Origin: Pseudomonas caricapapayae
GTDB lineage: Bacteria > Pseudomonadota > Gammaproteobacteria > Pseudomonadales > Pseudomonadaceae
Direction: 5' to 3'
DNA length: 64,000 nucleotides
NCBI RefSeq assembly: GCF_001400735.1
Contig: NZ_LJPW01000146.1
Location: 62,001-126,000 of the forward strand
In this document: piece by piece, positions 46,328 through 60,140 of the stretch
How the letters are laid out: each line of letters opens with the position of its first letter
Position numbering within the stretch: the stretch's first letter is position 1
Program-made: the position numbers and the translations under genes
Notes under the pieces: model-generated
Told to the model about the DNA's origin: nothing
The model's input: only the letters and a program-made list of their open reading frames with translations
Databases searched by the model: none

Positions 46328-47134
46328 ATGAAACCACTGGACGATGTTTTTCATGAGTTACACAAGAATGGTCTTTTGATACTGGCCAATGTCAGCGATG
46401 CAGGCGGCGCAAAAGTCGTGGAGTCGTTGGGTGCCACCGCAATCGCCACCAGCAGTGCGGGCATGGCGTGGACGCACGGTTACGCCGATGGCAACCAGCT
46501 TCCCCTTACGCGGCTGGCAGCCAGCGTTGAATCTATAACCCGAATACTGCGCGTCCCCCTGACCGTAGACATTGAGGCCGGTTACTCCGACGATCTCCAA
46601 CATGTCGCCAGTGTTGTCGAAGCGGTCGTCGCCGCAGGTGCCGTGGGTATCAACATCGAAGACGGTACCGCACCACCTGAGGTACTTGTGCGCAAAATCG
46701 AAGTTGCCCGAGAAGTCGCAAACAAGCATGGCATTAATCTTTTCATCAATGCGCGCAGTGATGTCTATCTGAAAAGCCTGGTGCCCACCGTCCAGCGTCT
46801 GGATGAAATCATCCGGCGTGCAGCGCTTTATGCACAAGCAGGAGCCAACGGCCTGTTCGCCGCCGGTATGGTCACGCCTGCCGAGATTTCCATATTGTGC
46901 AACACCTCCACGCTACCGGTGAATCTACTTGCCCGCGACGGGCTGTCGGCACCCGACGAGCTGGAGCGCTTAGGGGTGAGACGCCTGAGTGCCGGTTCCA
47001 GTATTGCGGAGTTCCTGTACGGAGCGATGGAAGGGCTGGCCCGCTCTTTCATTGAGCGCGGGCAGTTGGATACGCAAGCGCTTGCGGGTTTTACGTATGG
47101 GAAATTGAATGGGTTAATGGGAGAGCGTGGATAA
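46328..47134 (+). CDS. Isocitrate lyase/PEP mutase family protein
   Basis: A 268-residue alpha/beta-barrel enzyme of the PEP mutase/isocitrate lyase superfamily. The metal and substrate motifs DIEAGY (about 79-84) and GINIEDG (about 108-114) are present; the KKCGH catalytic motif of isocitrate lyase is absent, so a carboxy-PEP mutase or 2-methylisocitrate/oxaloacetate-type reaction is more likely. The ATG at 46328 has an AGGA site. Specific substrate cannot be told. Confidence 0.82.
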   Translation: MKPLDDVFHELHKNGLLILANVSDAGGAKVVESLGATAIATSSAGMAWTHGYADGNQLPLTRLAASVESITRILRVPLTVDIEAGYSDDLQHVASVVEAVVAAGAVGINIEDGTAPPEVLVRKIEVAREVANKHGINLFINARSDVYLKSLVPTVQRLDEIIRRAALYAQAGANGLFAAGMVTPAEISILCNTSTLPVNLLARDGLSAPDELERLGVRRLSAGSSIAEFLYGAMEGLARSFIERGQLDTQALAGFTYGKLNGLMGERG

Positions 47135-47508
47135 GCGAAAGGCCTATAGGCAAAGTTCGCGGTCCGTGATGTTTTCGGCGGCCTCCCTACGTAGGTGACA
47201 CGGGCAGCTCGGTATTATGGGCATAGCCCAGGTGTGCTCGGGAAGTACCTGCTGGCTTGGCAAGGTCCCGAAGCACACTACCGGTTCATGACCGAACGCT
47301 TCAACGGCGCTAGCCCGGATCTAAAAAGCAGCGCCGACTGCATGTCGCACTAGCCGAAGTAGCACTCAGCAGCCTTGCTGATCGACTGTTTGCGGCTGGA
47401 ACCAAAAAGAACCGCATAAGCTATGGGGCGAATTTTTATGGAAATCTGCGACAGTTTTAATTCACATGCCAACATTTTAATTCCCAAAGATCACCTATAG
47501 CCCGCCCC
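47135..47508. pseudogene. Gap downstream of glmS with possible gene remnants
   Basis: About 374 bp without an intact gene. Two short frames read like protein ends (47250-47353, with LLAWQGPEAHYRFMTERF; and 47350-47460, ending NFYGNLRQF) but have no start and are out of frame with each other. They may be decayed leftovers. I cannot name the source. Confidence 0.35.
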
Positions 47509-47560
47509 TGTGGATAACTCACTCCACCGTCACCGACTTCGCCAGATTCCTTGGCTGATC
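47490..47560. other. attTn7: Predicted attTn7 site, empty
   Basis: The conserved 3' end of glmS (encoding [10 protein letters not shown]) is the TnsD target of Tn7, which inserts about 25 bp after the stop, near 47494. No Tn7 end or tns gene is seen, so the site is unoccupied. Confidence 0.6.
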
Positions 47561-49354
47561 AACATCGGTCCCTTTCAACACCGCCACATAATACGAAAGC
47601 AGCTGCAACGGAATGGTATAGAGGATTGGTGCAAGGGCATCGATGATGTGCGGCATGGCGATGACATGGGTGCCTTCACCGTTCTTGAGGCCGGCCAGCT
47701 CATCCGCGAAGACGATCAGCTCGCCACCGCGTGCGCGTACTTCCTGCAGGTTTGATTTGAGTTTTTCCAGCAGTTCGTTGTTCGGTGCGACGGTGACTAC
47801 CGGCATGTCGGCATCCACCAGCGCCAGCGGGCCATGTTTGAGTTCGCCTGCCGGGTAGGCTTCGGCGTGGATGTAGGAGATCTCTTTGAGCTTCAGTGCG
47901 CCTTCCATTGCTACCGGGAATTGCGCGCCGCGGCCCAGAAACAGGGTGTGGTGCTTCTCTGCGAACAGCTCGGCGACTTTTTCGATGGTGCCGTCCATTG
48001 CCAGGGCTTCGCCCAAACGGGTAGGCAGGCGACGCAGTTCTTCGACCAATTGCGCTTCGACACCCTCCTCCAATGAGCCTTTGACCTGGCCGAGCGATAG
48101 GGTCAGCAGCAGCAAGGCAACCAGTTGAGTGGTGAAGGCTTTTGTCGATGCCACGCCGATTTCCGGACCGGCCTGAGTCAGCAGGGTCAGATCGGATTCG
48201 CGTACCAGTGAGCTGATGCCGACGTTGCAGATCGCCAGGCTGGCAAGAAAGCCCAGTTCTTTGGCGTTGCGCAGTGCTGCCAGGGTGTCGGCGGTTTCAC
48301 CGGATTGCGAGATCGACACGAACAGGGTGTCTGGCTGAACCACGACCTTGCGATAGCGGAACTCGCTGGCCACTTCCACCTGACAAGGAATGCCGGCCAG
48401 ACCTTCAAGCCAATAACGCGCGACCATGCCTGCGTGGTAACTGGTGCCGCAGGCAACGATCTGCACGTTGCGTACTTTGCCGAACAGTTCGGCAGCCTGT
48501 GGACCAAATGCGTGGACCAGCACTTGCTGCTGTCCTAAACGACCTTCGAGCGTGCGCTGCACAACCTTGGGTTGCTCGTGGATTTCCTTGAGCATGAAGT
48601 GACGATATTCGCCTTTGTCAGCGGCTTCGGCACCTTCGTGGTATTGCACCACTTCACGCTCGACCGCCACGCCGTCGACATTCCAGATCTGCACGCTGTC
48701 GCGACGGATCTCGGCAATATCGCCTTCTTCCAGGTACATGAAACGGTCGGTGACCTGGCGCAGTGCCAGTTGATCCGAAGCCAGGAAGTTTTCACCCAGA
48801 CCCATGCCGATCACCAGCGGGCTGCCGCTACGGGCGGCCAACAGGCGGTCCGGTTGCGCGGCATTGATCACAGCAAGACCATAGGCACCGTGGAGCTCTT
48901 TCACCGCAGCCTTCAGGGCAATTGCCAGATCAGGCGTGTCCTTGAGCTTGTGGTGCAGCAGGTGAACAATGACCTCAGTGTCGGTCTCGGATGCGAACAC
49001 ATAACCCAGGCCTTTGAGCTGTTCACGCAGCGCTTCATGGTTCTCGATGATGCCGTTGTGGACAACTGCCAGCGTGTTAGCCGAGAAGTGTGGATGAGCG
49101 TTGCGTTCACACGGCGCACCGTGGGTGGCCCAACGGGTGTGGGCAATACCCAGACGACCCGTCAGCGGCTCGCCTGTCAGTGCCTGTTCCAGTTCACTGA
49201 CCTTGCCGGAGCGACGACGGCGCTCAAGAATGCCTTCGTTGGTGAAAACGGCCACGCCTGCGCTGTCATAGCCGCGGTATTCAAGGCGTTTGAGACCTTC
49301 GAGCAAAATGGCCGTGATATTACGTTCAGCAACGGCGCCGACGATTCCACACAT
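47519..49354 (-). CDS. glmS: Glutamine-fructose-6-phosphate aminotransferase
   Basis: The first enzyme of UDP-GlcNAc synthesis, making glucosamine-6-phosphate from fructose-6-phosphate and glutamine. It has 611 residues: N-terminal nucleophile Cys2 (MCGIVGA), glutaminase domain (about 1-240) with THGAP and NGIIEN, then two SIS sugar-binding domains (about 285-425 and 455-600) with SQSGETADT and the conserved C-terminus KSVTVE. It lies 9 bp after glmR, so the two are probably one operon. Confidence 0.96.
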   Translation of the reverse strand: MCGIVGAVAERNITAILLEGLKRLEYRGYDSAGVAVFTNEGILERRRRSGKVSELEQALTGEPLTGRLGIAHTRWATHGAPCERNAHPHFSANTLAVVHNGIIENHEALREQLKGLGYVFASETDTEVIVHLLHHKLKDTPDLAIALKAAVKELHGAYGLAVINAAQPDRLLAARSGSPLVIGMGLGENFLASDQLALRQVTDRFMYLEEGDIAEIRRDSVQIWNVDGVAVEREVVQYHEGAEAADKGEYRHFMLKEIHEQPKVVQRTLEGRLGQQQVLVHAFGPQAAELFGKVRNVQIVACGTSYHAGMVARYWLEGLAGIPCQVEVASEFRYRKVVVQPDTLFVSISQSGETADTLAALRNAKELGFLASLAICNVGISSLVRESDLTLLTQAGPEIGVASTKAFTTQLVALLLLTLSLGQVKGSLEEGVEAQLVEELRRLPTRLGEALAMDGTIEKVAELFAEKHHTLFLGRGAQFPVAMEGALKLKEISYIHAEAYPAGELKHGPLALVDADMPVVTVAPNNELLEKLKSNLQEVRARGGELIVFADELAGLKNGEGTHVIAMPHIIDALAPILYTIPLQLLSYYVAVLKGTDVDQPRNLAKSVTVE

Positions 49355-49363
49355 GGTTCTCTC

Positions 49364-50131
49364 CTAGCTGACAGCGGCACAAATCAGATTGATGCCGCGG
49401 GCTTGTATCTGATCGCGGGCCTCGCTGGACAGGCGATCATCAGTAATAAGGGTATGGATACTGCTCCAAGGCAGCTCCAGATTGGGTATCTTGCGGCCTA
49501 CCTTGTCGGCTTCGACCATGACGACGACTTCCCGGGCGACTTCCGCCATGACCCGGCTCAAGCCCAGCAGCTCGTTGAAGGTGGTGGTACCACGAATCAG
49601 ATCGATGCCGTCGGCACCGATAAACAGCTGATCAAAGTCGTAGGAGCGCAGTACTTGCTCCGCGACCTGTCCCTGAAAAGACTCCGAGTGCGGATCCCAC
49701 GTTCCGCCGGTCATCAACAAGACCGGTTCGTGCTCCAGTTCGGTGAGGGCTCGCGCTACATGCAGGGAGTTGGTCATGACGACCAGACCGGGCTGCTGGC
49801 CCAGCTCCGGGATCAACGCAGCCGTGGTGCTGCCGCTGTCGACAATGATTCTGGCGTGCTCGCGAATTCTGCGAACTGCCGCGCGGGCGATGGCCTGTTT
49901 GTAGCGGGAAACAGGCTGACTGCTATCACTTATAAGCTCGTGAGGGAGCGGCACTGCGCCCCCGTAACGGCGTAGCAGCAAGCCATTGGCTTCAAGGGCA
50001 GCCAGATCCTTTCGAATCGTAACTTCGGAGGTTTCAAAGCGTTTGGCCAAATCATCGACACTGACTTCACCCTGCTCATTGAGCAACGCAAGAATGTTGT
50101 GGCGGCGTTGAGGCGTATTGCGCTTCGACAT
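49364..50131 (-). CDS. glmR: DeoR-family regulator GlmR
   Basis: A 255-residue DeoR/GlpR-type repressor: N-terminal winged helix (about 5-60, with DDLAKRFETSEVTIRKDL) and a sugar-phosphate-binding domain (about 75-240, with DSGSTT and GADGID). In P. aeruginosa the homologue between glmU and glmS is called GlmR. It probably senses an amino-sugar phosphate and controls glmS. The ATG at 50131 starts the usual N-terminus. Confidence 0.88.
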   Translation of the reverse strand: MSKRNTPQRRHNILALLNEQGEVSVDDLAKRFETSEVTIRKDLAALEANGLLLRRYGGAVPLPHELISDSSQPVSRYKQAIARAAVRRIREHARIIVDSGSTTAALIPELGQQPGLVVMTNSLHVARALTELEHEPVLLMTGGTWDPHSESFQGQVAEQVLRSYDFDQLFIGADGIDLIRGTTTFNELLGLSRVMAEVAREVVVMVEADKVGRKIPNLELPWSSIHTLITDDRLSSEARDQIQARGINLICAAVS

Positions 50132-50500
50132 GACGGCCCTAAGTTTCGTTTCGAAAGATAACGAAGGCAATCAAAACCTATTTTTTGGGTTTGGTCAATG
50201 CCCGAGGGTTTGGCAGGACGCTTTTATGGGCTCAGTGCCGCTACTTTGTGTGCGCAGCAATTGTGAAGCAGAGCGTCATGCAAGGCACTCCCTTGGAGCA
50301 TGAGGAACGAGAATCTTGTAACTCTCGTTTCAGTGCTCCGTTCTCAGAGGTATGCATAGGCCAGTTGGACCAGACAGGAATGCATTTCGTGGGAGCGGAC
50401 TTGTCCGCGAAAGCTATTCACAAAGATTCCAGGACGGAGGATGGCTTTCGCGGACGAGTCCGCTCCCACAGGACATCATTTTTTCCGGGCTGTGGATAAC
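50132..50500. repeat. glmU-glmR gap with family 1 repeat and REPIN
   Basis: 50263-50312 is a family 1 repeat copy. 50389-50469 is a REP doublet (REPIN): GTGGGAGCGGACTTGTCCGC and, inverted, GCGGACGAGTCCGCTCCCAC, the common Pseudomonas REP sequence. No gene is seen. It may stabilise or end the glmU transcript. Confidence 0.85.
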
Positions 50501-51868
50501 TCAGTCTTTCCTGATTTTCACCGGCCGCTTCCAGCCTTCGATGTTACGTTGGCGGGCGCGGGCCACGCCGAGTTGTTCAGCGGGCACGTTCTGCGTGATG
50601 GTCGAACCCGCTGCTGTCGTCGCACCGTCCAAGATATCCACAGGCGCAACCAGAGAGTTGTTCGAGCCAATGAAGACGTCTGCACCCAACGTGGTCTTGT
50701 GCTTGTTGGCACCATCGTAATTACAGGTGATGGTACCGGCGCCGATATTGGTGCGTGCGCCAACCTCGGCGTCGCCCAGGTAAGTCAGATGGCCAACCTT
50801 GGCACCCTCTCCCAGCTTCGCATTCTTGAGTTCCACAAAGTTACCCACATGCGCCTTGGCCCCCAGCACGCTGCCTGGTCGCAAACGTGCGAACGGACCG
50901 GCATCGCTGCCCTCACCCAGTATTGCGCCTTCGATGTGGCTGTTGGCTTTGACAACGACACCCTTGCGCAACGTGCTGTCCTTGATCACGCAGTTAGGAC
51001 CGATCACCACATCGTCTTCGATCACTACCTTGCCTTCGAGGATGACGTTGATGTCGATCAGCACATCCCGCCCGACGCTGACGTCGCCGCGTACATCGAA
51101 TCGCGCAGGGTCGCGCAGGGTCACACCACCTGCCATCAGGCGACGAGCTTCGCGCAACTGGTAATGACGCTCCAGCTCGGAGAGCTGTCTGCGATCATTG
51201 GCACCCTGTACTTCCATAGCGTCGTGGGGCTGCTCTGTCGCGACGACCAGTCCGTCATTGACAGCCATGGCGATGACGTCAGTCAGGTAATACTCGCCCT
51301 GGGCATTGTTGTTGGAGAGCCGCCCCAGCCAGTCAGCAAGATGTCTGGCGGGCACCGCAAGAATTCCGGTATTGCCTTCGGTGATAGCTTTCTGCACATC
51401 GCTGGCGTCCTTGTGCTCGACAATGGCGCAGACACGATTCTGCTCATCGCGAACGATACGGCCGTAGCCTGTAGGGTCATCCAGCGTAACGGTCAACAGA
51501 CCCAGCTGCTGCGGGGTGACGAGTTTGAGCAGGCGCGCAAGCGTATCCACTTCGATCAGCGGTACATCGCCATAAAGAATCAACACGGTTTCGGCCGTCA
51601 GCGCCGGCAGCGCCTGAGCAACGGCATGACCTGTGCCGAGTTGCTTGTCCTGCATCACGAAATTCAGATCATCTGCCGCCAGCTGTTCACGTACAGCATC
51701 CGCGCCGTGGCCGATCACCACATGTATTCCACTTGGGGATAACTGACGTGCGCTGTGGATAACATGACCGAGCATGGAATTGCCCGCCACCGGGTGCAGG
51801 ACCTTGGGCAGGGCCGAGCGCATCCGGGTACCTTGGCCAGCAGCGAGAATAACGATATCGAGAGACAT
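50501..51868 (-). CDS. glmU: Bifunctional UDP-GlcNAc pyrophosphorylase/acetyltransferase
   Basis: The enzyme that acetylates glucosamine-1-phosphate and couples it to UTP, giving UDP-GlcNAc for cell wall and LPS. It has 455 residues: an N-terminal uridyltransferase domain (about 1-228, with [11 protein letters not shown] and YGDVPL) and a C-terminal left-handed beta helix of hexapeptide repeats (about 250-440) with the acetyltransferase His in the HKT segment. It follows the atp operon after a strong terminator. Confidence 0.96.
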   Translation of the reverse strand: MSLDIVILAAGQGTRMRSALPKVLHPVAGNSMLGHVIHSARQLSPSGIHVVIGHGADAVREQLAADDLNFVMQDKQLGTGHAVAQALPALTAETVLILYGDVPLIEVDTLARLLKLVTPQQLGLLTVTLDDPTGYGRIVRDEQNRVCAIVEHKDASDVQKAITEGNTGILAVPARHLADWLGRLSNNNAQGEYYLTDVIAMAVNDGLVVATEQPHDAMEVQGANDRRQLSELERHYQLREARRLMAGGVTLRDPARFDVRGDVSVGRDVLIDINVILEGKVVIEDDVVIGPNCVIKDSTLRKGVVVKANSHIEGAILGEGSDAGPFARLRPGSVLGAKAHVGNFVELKNAKLGEGAKVGHLTYLGDAEVGARTNIGAGTITCNYDGANKHKTTLGADVFIGSNNSLVAPVDILDGATTAAGSTITQNVPAEQLGVARARQRNIEGWKRPVKIRKD

Positions 51869-51930
51869 GATAGGACTACCAACTGAGCGGCAACCGGGCC
51901 GAAGACGGGCTGACCTGAAAGAGGAAATCT

Positions 51931-51968
51931 GAAAAAAAGAAAAAGGGTAGCCGAGGCTACGCTTTTTC
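51931..51968 (-). terminator. Terminator of the atp operon
   Basis: On the minus strand, 25 bp after the atpC stop: AAAAAG-C-GTAGCC-TC-GGCTAC-C-CTTTTT, a nearly perfect stem followed by TCTTTTTTT. A textbook Rho-independent terminator. Confidence 0.88.
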
Positions 51969-51992
51969 TCAATCGCATCGAATCCAGCGGGG

Positions 51993-52418
51993 TTAGCCGC
52001 CGAACTTCTTGCGAATTTGCTGAACGGTGCGCAGCTGAGCTGCAGCCTCGGCCAGACGAGCAGTTGCAGATCCGTAGTCGAAATCTGCGCCCTTCTCGTT
52101 CAGGGCCTTCTCGGCAGCCAGTACGGCTGCCTGAGCAGAAGCTTCATCCAGGTCGGCAGCACGTTGCACAGTATCGGCAAGCACCTTGACCATGTTCGGC
52201 TGAACCTCAAGGAAACCACCGGAGATGTAGAACACCTCGGCTTCCCCACCCTGCTTGATCAAGCGGATCGGGCCCGGCTTCAGATCAGTGATCAGCGGCG
52301 CGTGGCCTGGAGCGATACCGATATCACCCAGGTTGCCGTGCGCAATCACCATCTCGACCAGACCGGAGAAGATTTCCCCTTCCGCGCTGACGATGTCGCA
52401 ATGGACTGTCATAGCCAT
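51993..52418 (-). CDS. atpC: ATP synthase epsilon subunit
   Basis: The 141-residue epsilon subunit of the F1 rotor, which couples rotation to catalysis and inhibits ATP hydrolysis. The N-terminal beta sandwich (about 1-87, with [14 protein letters not shown]) and C-terminal two-helix arm (about 90-138) are complete. It is the last gene of the atp operon, followed by a strong terminator. Confidence 0.96.
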   Translation of the reverse strand: MAMTVHCDIVSAEGEIFSGLVEMVIAHGNLGDIGIAPGHAPLITDLKPGPIRLIKQGGEAEVFYISGGFLEVQPNMVKVLADTVQRAADLDEASAQAAVLAAEKALNEKGADFDYGSATARLAEAAAQLRTVQQIRKKFGG

Positions 52419-52461
52419 TTGCTTGCCTCAACCTAATAGCGCCCGTTGCCAGGCGCCGGGA

Positions 52462-53853
<1,392 letters not shown>

Positions 53854-53868
53854 CTAATATTTGAACCG

Positions 53869-54729
53869 TTAAACCGCGGCAGCGCCGCCGACGATTTCCG
53901 AGATCTCTTGGGTGATCGCTGCCTGACGCGCCTTGTTGTAGATCAGCTGCAAATCGCTGATCAAATCACCGGCGTTGTCTGTGGCGTTCTTCATCGCGAT
54001 CATCCGCGCTGCTTGTTCAGCTGCGTTGTTCTCGACCACCGCCTGGTACACCTGCGATTCCACGTAGCGAACCATAAGGCCGTCTAGCAGCTCTTTGGCA
54101 TCGGGTTCGTAGAGATAGTCCCAGTGGTGCTTGAGCCCTTGATCCGGGGTTGCCACCAGTGGAATCAATTGCTCCACAGTGGGTTGCTGGGTCATGGTAT
54201 TGATGAACTTGTTGGATACCACGGACAGGCGATCAATACGGCCATCCAGGTAAGCATCCAGCATCACCTTGACGCTGCCGATCAAGTCGTTGATCGACGG
54301 CTCTTCGCCCAGGTGGCTGATCGCAGCGACGACGTTACCGCCGAAGTTGCGGAAAAATGCCGCACCTTTGCTGCCGACCACGCACAGATCGATCTCTACA
54401 CCGTTTTCACGGTTCACCGCCATGTCCTTGACCAGAGTCTTGAACAGGTTGGTATTCAAGCCACCACACAGACCACGGTCACCGCTCACTACGACATAAC
54501 CGACGCGCTTAACAGGGCGTTCGATCATGAACGGGTGGCGGTACTCCGGGTTGGCGTTTGCCAGATGACCAATCACCTGACGAATGCGCTCCGCGTAAGG
54601 ACGGCTAGCAGCCATGCGCATTTGAGCCTTGCGCATTTTGCTGACCGCCACTTTTTCCATGGCGCTGGTGATCTTTTGCGTGCTTTTGATGCTCGCAATC
54701 TTGCTGCGAATCTCTTTTGCGCCTGCCAT
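53869..54729 (-). CDS. atpG: ATP synthase gamma subunit
   Basis: The 286-residue central shaft of F1. N-terminal and C-terminal helices (about 3-58 and 205-284) form the coiled coil that turns inside the alpha/beta ring; the Rossmann-like middle includes [10 protein letters not shown]. The start [11 protein letters not shown] is the usual one. Gene order in the operon is standard. Confidence 0.96.
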   Translation of the reverse strand: MAGAKEIRSKIASIKSTQKITSAMEKVAVSKMRKAQMRMAASRPYAERIRQVIGHLANANPEYRHPFMIERPVKRVGYVVVSGDRGLCGGLNTNLFKTLVKDMAVNRENGVEIDLCVVGSKGAAFFRNFGGNVVAAISHLGEEPSINDLIGSVKVMLDAYLDGRIDRLSVVSNKFINTMTQQPTVEQLIPLVATPDQGLKHHWDYLYEPDAKELLDGLMVRYVESQVYQAVVENNAAEQAARMIAMKNATDNAGDLISDLQLIYNKARQAAITQEISEIVGGAAAV

Positions 54730-54779
54730 GTAACACCTATCAGGTTAGCAAGCGGGAGCCTTGCGGCCCCCGCTGCGGC

Positions 54780-56324
54780 TTACCAGGTTTGGGTGGCCTT
54801 GAACTTCTCGATGCCGGCTTTCATGCCAGAATCGATTTCGTCATTGAAGTCACCCTTCACGTTGATCTTCGCCATCAAATCGGCGTGATCGCGGTTGAAG
54901 TAAGCAATCAGCGCTTGTTCAAAGCTGCCAATCTTGGCGATTTCGACGTCAGTCAGGAACCCACGCTCAGCGGCATACAGCGACAGCGCCATGTCAGCGA
55001 TCGACATTGGTGCGTATTGCTTCTGCTTCATCAGCTCGGTAACGCGCTGACCATGCTCAAGTTGCTTGCGGGTCGCCTCGTCCAGGTCAGAAGCGAACTG
55101 AGCAAATGCTGCCAGTTCACGGTACTGAGCCAGAGCGGTACGGATACCACCGGACAGCTTCTTGATGATCTTGGTCTGAGCGGCACCACCCACACGGGAT
55201 ACCGAAACACCGGCGTTCACAGCCGGACGGATGCCGGAGTTGAACATGGCCGATTCCAGGAAGATCTGACCGTCGGTGATGGAAATCACGTTGGTCGGAA
55301 CGAACGCGGAAACGTCGCCAGCCTGGGTTTCGATGATCGGCAATGCGGTCAGGGAACCGGTTTTGCCGGTCACTGCGCCGTTGGTGAACTTCTCTACGTA
55401 CTCTTCGGAAACACGCGATGCGCGCTCCAGCAGACGGGAGTGGAGATAGAACACATCGCCTGGGTAAGCTTCACGGCCTGGTGGACGGCGCAGCAGCAGG
55501 GAGATCTGGCGGTAGGCCACTGCTTGCTTGGACAGATCGTCATATACGATCAGCGCATCTTCACCGCGGTCGCGGAAGAATTCACCCATGGTGCAACCCG
55601 AGTACGGTGCAAGGAATTGCAGCGCAGCGGATTCGGAAGCACTTGCAGCCACGACGATGGTGTTAGCCAGTGCGCCGTTTTCTTCGAGCTTGCGAACGAC
55701 GTTGGCAATGGTCGATTGCTTCTGACCGATCGCTACGTATACGCAGAAGATGCCGCTGTTCTTCTGGTTGATGATTGCGTCGATGGCCAGAGCGGTTTTA
55801 CCGATCTGACGGTCACCGATGATCAGCTCACGCTGGCCACGGCCGACAGGAATCATGGCATCGACAGCCTTGTAGCCAGTCTGTACAGGCTGGTCTACCG
55901 ACTTACGCCAGATCACGCCTGGAGCAACTTTCTCGACCGCATCGGTCTCGGTGTTGTTCAGCGGACCTTTGCCGTCAACTGGGTTACCCAGTGCATCGAC
56001 AACGCGACCCAGCAGTTCCTTACCTACCGGAACCTCGAGGATGCGGCCAGTGCACTTGGCGCTCATGCCTTCAGCCAGAGTCGTATAGGCACCCAGTACA
56101 ACGGCACCCACAGAGTCTTGCTCAAGGTTCAGCGCCATACCGTAGACGCCGCCCGGAAACTCGATCATCTCGCCGTACATTACGTCGGCCAGACCGTGAA
56201 TCCGCACGATACCGTCAGACACGCTGACGACTGTGCCTTCGTTACGGGCTTGGGAGGTTACATCGAGCTTGTCGATGCGACCCTTGATGATTTCACTTAT
56301 TTCGGAAGGATTGAGTTGCTGCAT
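54780..56324 (-). CDS. atpA: ATP synthase alpha subunit
   Basis: The 514-residue non-catalytic nucleotide-binding F1 subunit. Walker A GDRQIGKT (about 170-177), [10 protein letters not shown]-like Walker B ([10 protein letters not shown]) and the arginine finger region VSRVGGAAQ (about 365-375) are visible. It lies 50 bp before atpG and 21 bp after atpH. Confidence 0.97.
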   Translation of the reverse strand: MQQLNPSEISEIIKGRIDKLDVTSQARNEGTVVSVSDGIVRIHGLADVMYGEMIEFPGGVYGMALNLEQDSVGAVVLGAYTTLAEGMSAKCTGRILEVPVGKELLGRVVDALGNPVDGKGPLNNTETDAVEKVAPGVIWRKSVDQPVQTGYKAVDAMIPVGRGQRELIIGDRQIGKTALAIDAIINQKNSGIFCVYVAIGQKQSTIANVVRKLEENGALANTIVVAASASESAALQFLAPYSGCTMGEFFRDRGEDALIVYDDLSKQAVAYRQISLLLRRPPGREAYPGDVFYLHSRLLERASRVSEEYVEKFTNGAVTGKTGSLTALPIIETQAGDVSAFVPTNVISITDGQIFLESAMFNSGIRPAVNAGVSVSRVGGAAQTKIIKKLSGGIRTALAQYRELAAFAQFASDLDEATRKQLEHGQRVTELMKQKQYAPMSIADMALSLYAAERGFLTDVEIAKIGSFEQALIAYFNRDHADLMAKINVKGDFNDEIDSGMKAGIEKFKATQTW

Positions 56325-56345
56325 TGCTCTGCTGCCCCTTCAAAC

Positions 56346-56882
56346 TCAAGATTTCAATGCTTCGGCTAGTTTCGCGATCTTGCCACGAACTGAGCCATCG
56401 ATAACCAGGTCGCCGGCGCGGATTACGACACCCCCTATCAGAGAGGCATCCTCCGCAGCATGCAGGCGCACTTCCCGGCCGAGCCGTGCACTGAGAACCT
56501 TGGCGAGTTTGTCTTGCTGTTCTTGGTTCAATGCGAAAGCACTGGTGACATCCACATCGACCGATTTTTCCTGCTCGGCCTTGTACAGGTCGAACAGTTC
56601 GGCGATCTCCGGCAGAAGCGGGAGGCGGTCGTTTTCAGCAACGACGTGGATGAAATTCTGTGCCTTGGCATCGAACTTTTCGCCACACACTTCAATAAAA
56701 GTGGTGGCCTTTTGTGCGCTCGTCAGTCGCGGGGCCTTGAGCATGCGCTGCATGGTGTCGTCTTGCGACACCGCAGCAGCCAGGCCGAGCATGGCTGACC
56801 AATTGGCCAGCTGCTGGTGGGCCTGCGCGTGCTCGAAGGCCGCCTTTGCGTAAGGTCGGGCCAACGTGGTCAGTTCTGCCAT
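56346..56882 (-). CDS. atpH: ATP synthase delta subunit
   Basis: The 178-residue stalk subunit that fixes F1 to the b dimer. The N-terminal helical bundle ([14 protein letters not shown] start) and C-terminal domain ([21 protein letters not shown] near 135-155, split) are typical. It lies 12 bp after atpF. Confidence 0.96.
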
Positions 56883-56894
56883 GATCGCCCTCGC

Positions 56895-57365
56895 TTAAAT
56901 TTCAGCAGCCAGTTTGTTAACCAGCTCCGCGTGCGCGTTTTGATCGATTGTGGCACCCAGGATCTTCTCTGCACCATTGACTGCCAGGCTACCCAACTGG
57001 GCGCGCAAGGCGTCTTTGACACCGTTCAGTTCCTGCTCGATCTCGGCCTGAGCCTGAGCCTTCACACGGTCAGCTTCAACGCGGGCCGTTTCACGGGCTT
57101 CGTCGACAATCTGAGTACCGCGTTTCTTGGCTTGCTCAATGATCTCGGCTGCTTGAGCTTTAGCTTCGCGCAGTTGTTGACCCGCTTTTTCTTGGGCCAG
57201 CTCCAGGTCGCGAGCTGCTCGGGAAGCAGCGTCCAGTCCATCCGCGATCTTCTTCTGACGTTCGTGCAAAGCCGCGATGACCGGAGGCCACACGAACTTC
57301 ATGCAGAACAGCACAAAAATGAAGAACGCAACGGACTGGCCAATCAGGGTTGCATTAATGTTCAC
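56895..57365 (-). CDS. atpF: ATP synthase b subunit
   Basis: The 156-residue peripheral-stalk subunit: one N-terminal membrane helix (about 5-27) and a long charged coiled coil that dimerises and reaches delta. Start [10 protein letters not shown] is the usual one. 57 bp separate it from atpE. Confidence 0.96.
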   Translation of the reverse strand: MNINATLIGQSVAFFIFVLFCMKFVWPPVIAALHERQKKIADGLDAASRAARDLELAQEKAGQQLREAKAQAAEIIEQAKKRGTQIVDEARETARVEADRVKAQAQAEIEQELNGVKDALRAQLGSLAVNGAEKILGATIDQNAHAELVNKLAAEI

Positions 57366-57422
57366 GCCAACACCTCGCTCGTTCGTTGTCCATCACACCA
57401 ATCAACTCGAAAATTCGAGTGA

Positions 57423-59112
<1,690 letters not shown>

Positions 59113-59188
59113 CGCAACTGCTCCTTTGATGTCGGTCGCCATAATCAATAACTTGGCATAATTTGTGCCGACAAAATGCGCGCAGAGT

Positions 59189-59210
59189 ATAGGGGCGGTT
59201 CAGCCCCTAT
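59189..59210. terminator. Hairpin between parB and atpI
   Basis: ATAGGGGC (59189-59196) and GCCCCTAT (59203-59210) form a perfect 8-bp stem with a six-base loop, 49 bp after the parB stop. No T tract is present, so it may slow or end parAB transcripts or lie in the atp leader. Confidence 0.45.
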
Positions 59211-59258
59211 TCAACAGTCGGGTAGTGATTTCCGACTATACGCTACAGAGCAATTGTT

Positions 59259-60131
59259 TCAGCGGATGTGGGCAAGCACTCCCTGAAGCTCGTCAAGGGA
59301 GTTGTAACGGATGACCAATTGCCCTTTGCCCTTCTGCCCGTGACGAATCTGCACCGCAGAGCCTAAACGCTCGGCCAGACGCTGCTCGAGGCGACTGATA
59401 TCGGGGTCGGTCCTGACCGGTTCGGCAGCCTCCGGCTTGCCGCTCAGCCATTGCCTGACCAGTGCCTCAGTCTGGCGCACGGTAAGCCCGCGTGCGACAA
59501 CATGTCGCGCACCTTCGACCTGCCGGTCCTCACTGAGACCGAGCAACGCGCGCGCGTGACCCATTTCCAGGTCGCCATGCGACAGCATGGTCTTGATGGC
59601 CTCAGGCAAGGCAATCAGGCGCAACAGGTTGGCCACACTGACCCGAGACTTGCCGACGGCATCCGCCACCTGCTGCTGGGTCAGTTGAAACTCCTGCTGC
59701 AAGCGCTGCAGCGCCATGGCTTCTTCGATGGGATTGAGGTCTTCGCGCTGGATGTTTTCGATTAGCGCCATCGCAATCGCGGTTTCGTCCGGCACATCAC
59801 GAACCATCGCCGGGATCGTCTCGACACCGGCCTGCTGGCTCGCGCGCCAGCGACGCTCGCCAGCGATGATTTCAAACCGGTTGTCACCGATCGGACGCAC
59901 CACGATCGGCTGCATCACGCCTTGCGATTTGATCGACTGGGCCAGTTCTTCCAGCGCCTGCGGGTCCATGTCACGGCGCGGCTGATACTTGCCGCGCTGG
60001 ATCAGGTCCAGCGGCACATGCTGCAACTCACTTGGCGGGGCCTTCACGGCCTGCTCTTCCAGCGAACTGACGGTTGGACTGCTCAGAAGTGCGTCCAACC
60101 CACGTCCGAGACCTCGTTTCTTGACGGCCAT
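59259..60131 (-). CDS. parB: Chromosome partitioning protein ParB
   Basis: The 290-residue CTP-dependent DNA clamp that loads at parS and spreads. N-terminal ParA-contact segment (KRGLGRGLDALL), the CTP-binding ParB/Srx domain with GERRWRA (about 91-97), a central helix-turn-helix for parS (about 155-190) and a C-terminal dimer domain are present. A perfect parS lies at 5782-5797. It starts 9 bp after parA. Confidence 0.96.
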   Translation of the reverse strand: MAVKKRGLGRGLDALLSSPTVSSLEEQAVKAPPSELQHVPLDLIQRGKYQPRRDMDPQALEELAQSIKSQGVMQPIVVRPIGDNRFEIIAGERRWRASQQAGVETIPAMVRDVPDETAIAMALIENIQREDLNPIEEAMALQRLQQEFQLTQQQVADAVGKSRVSVANLLRLIALPEAIKTMLSHGDLEMGHARALLGLSEDRQVEGARHVVARGLTVRQTEALVRQWLSGKPEAAEPVRTDPDISRLEQRLAERLGSAVQIRHGQKGKGQLVIRYNSLDELQGVLAHIR

Positions 60132-60140
60132 GGGAATTCC

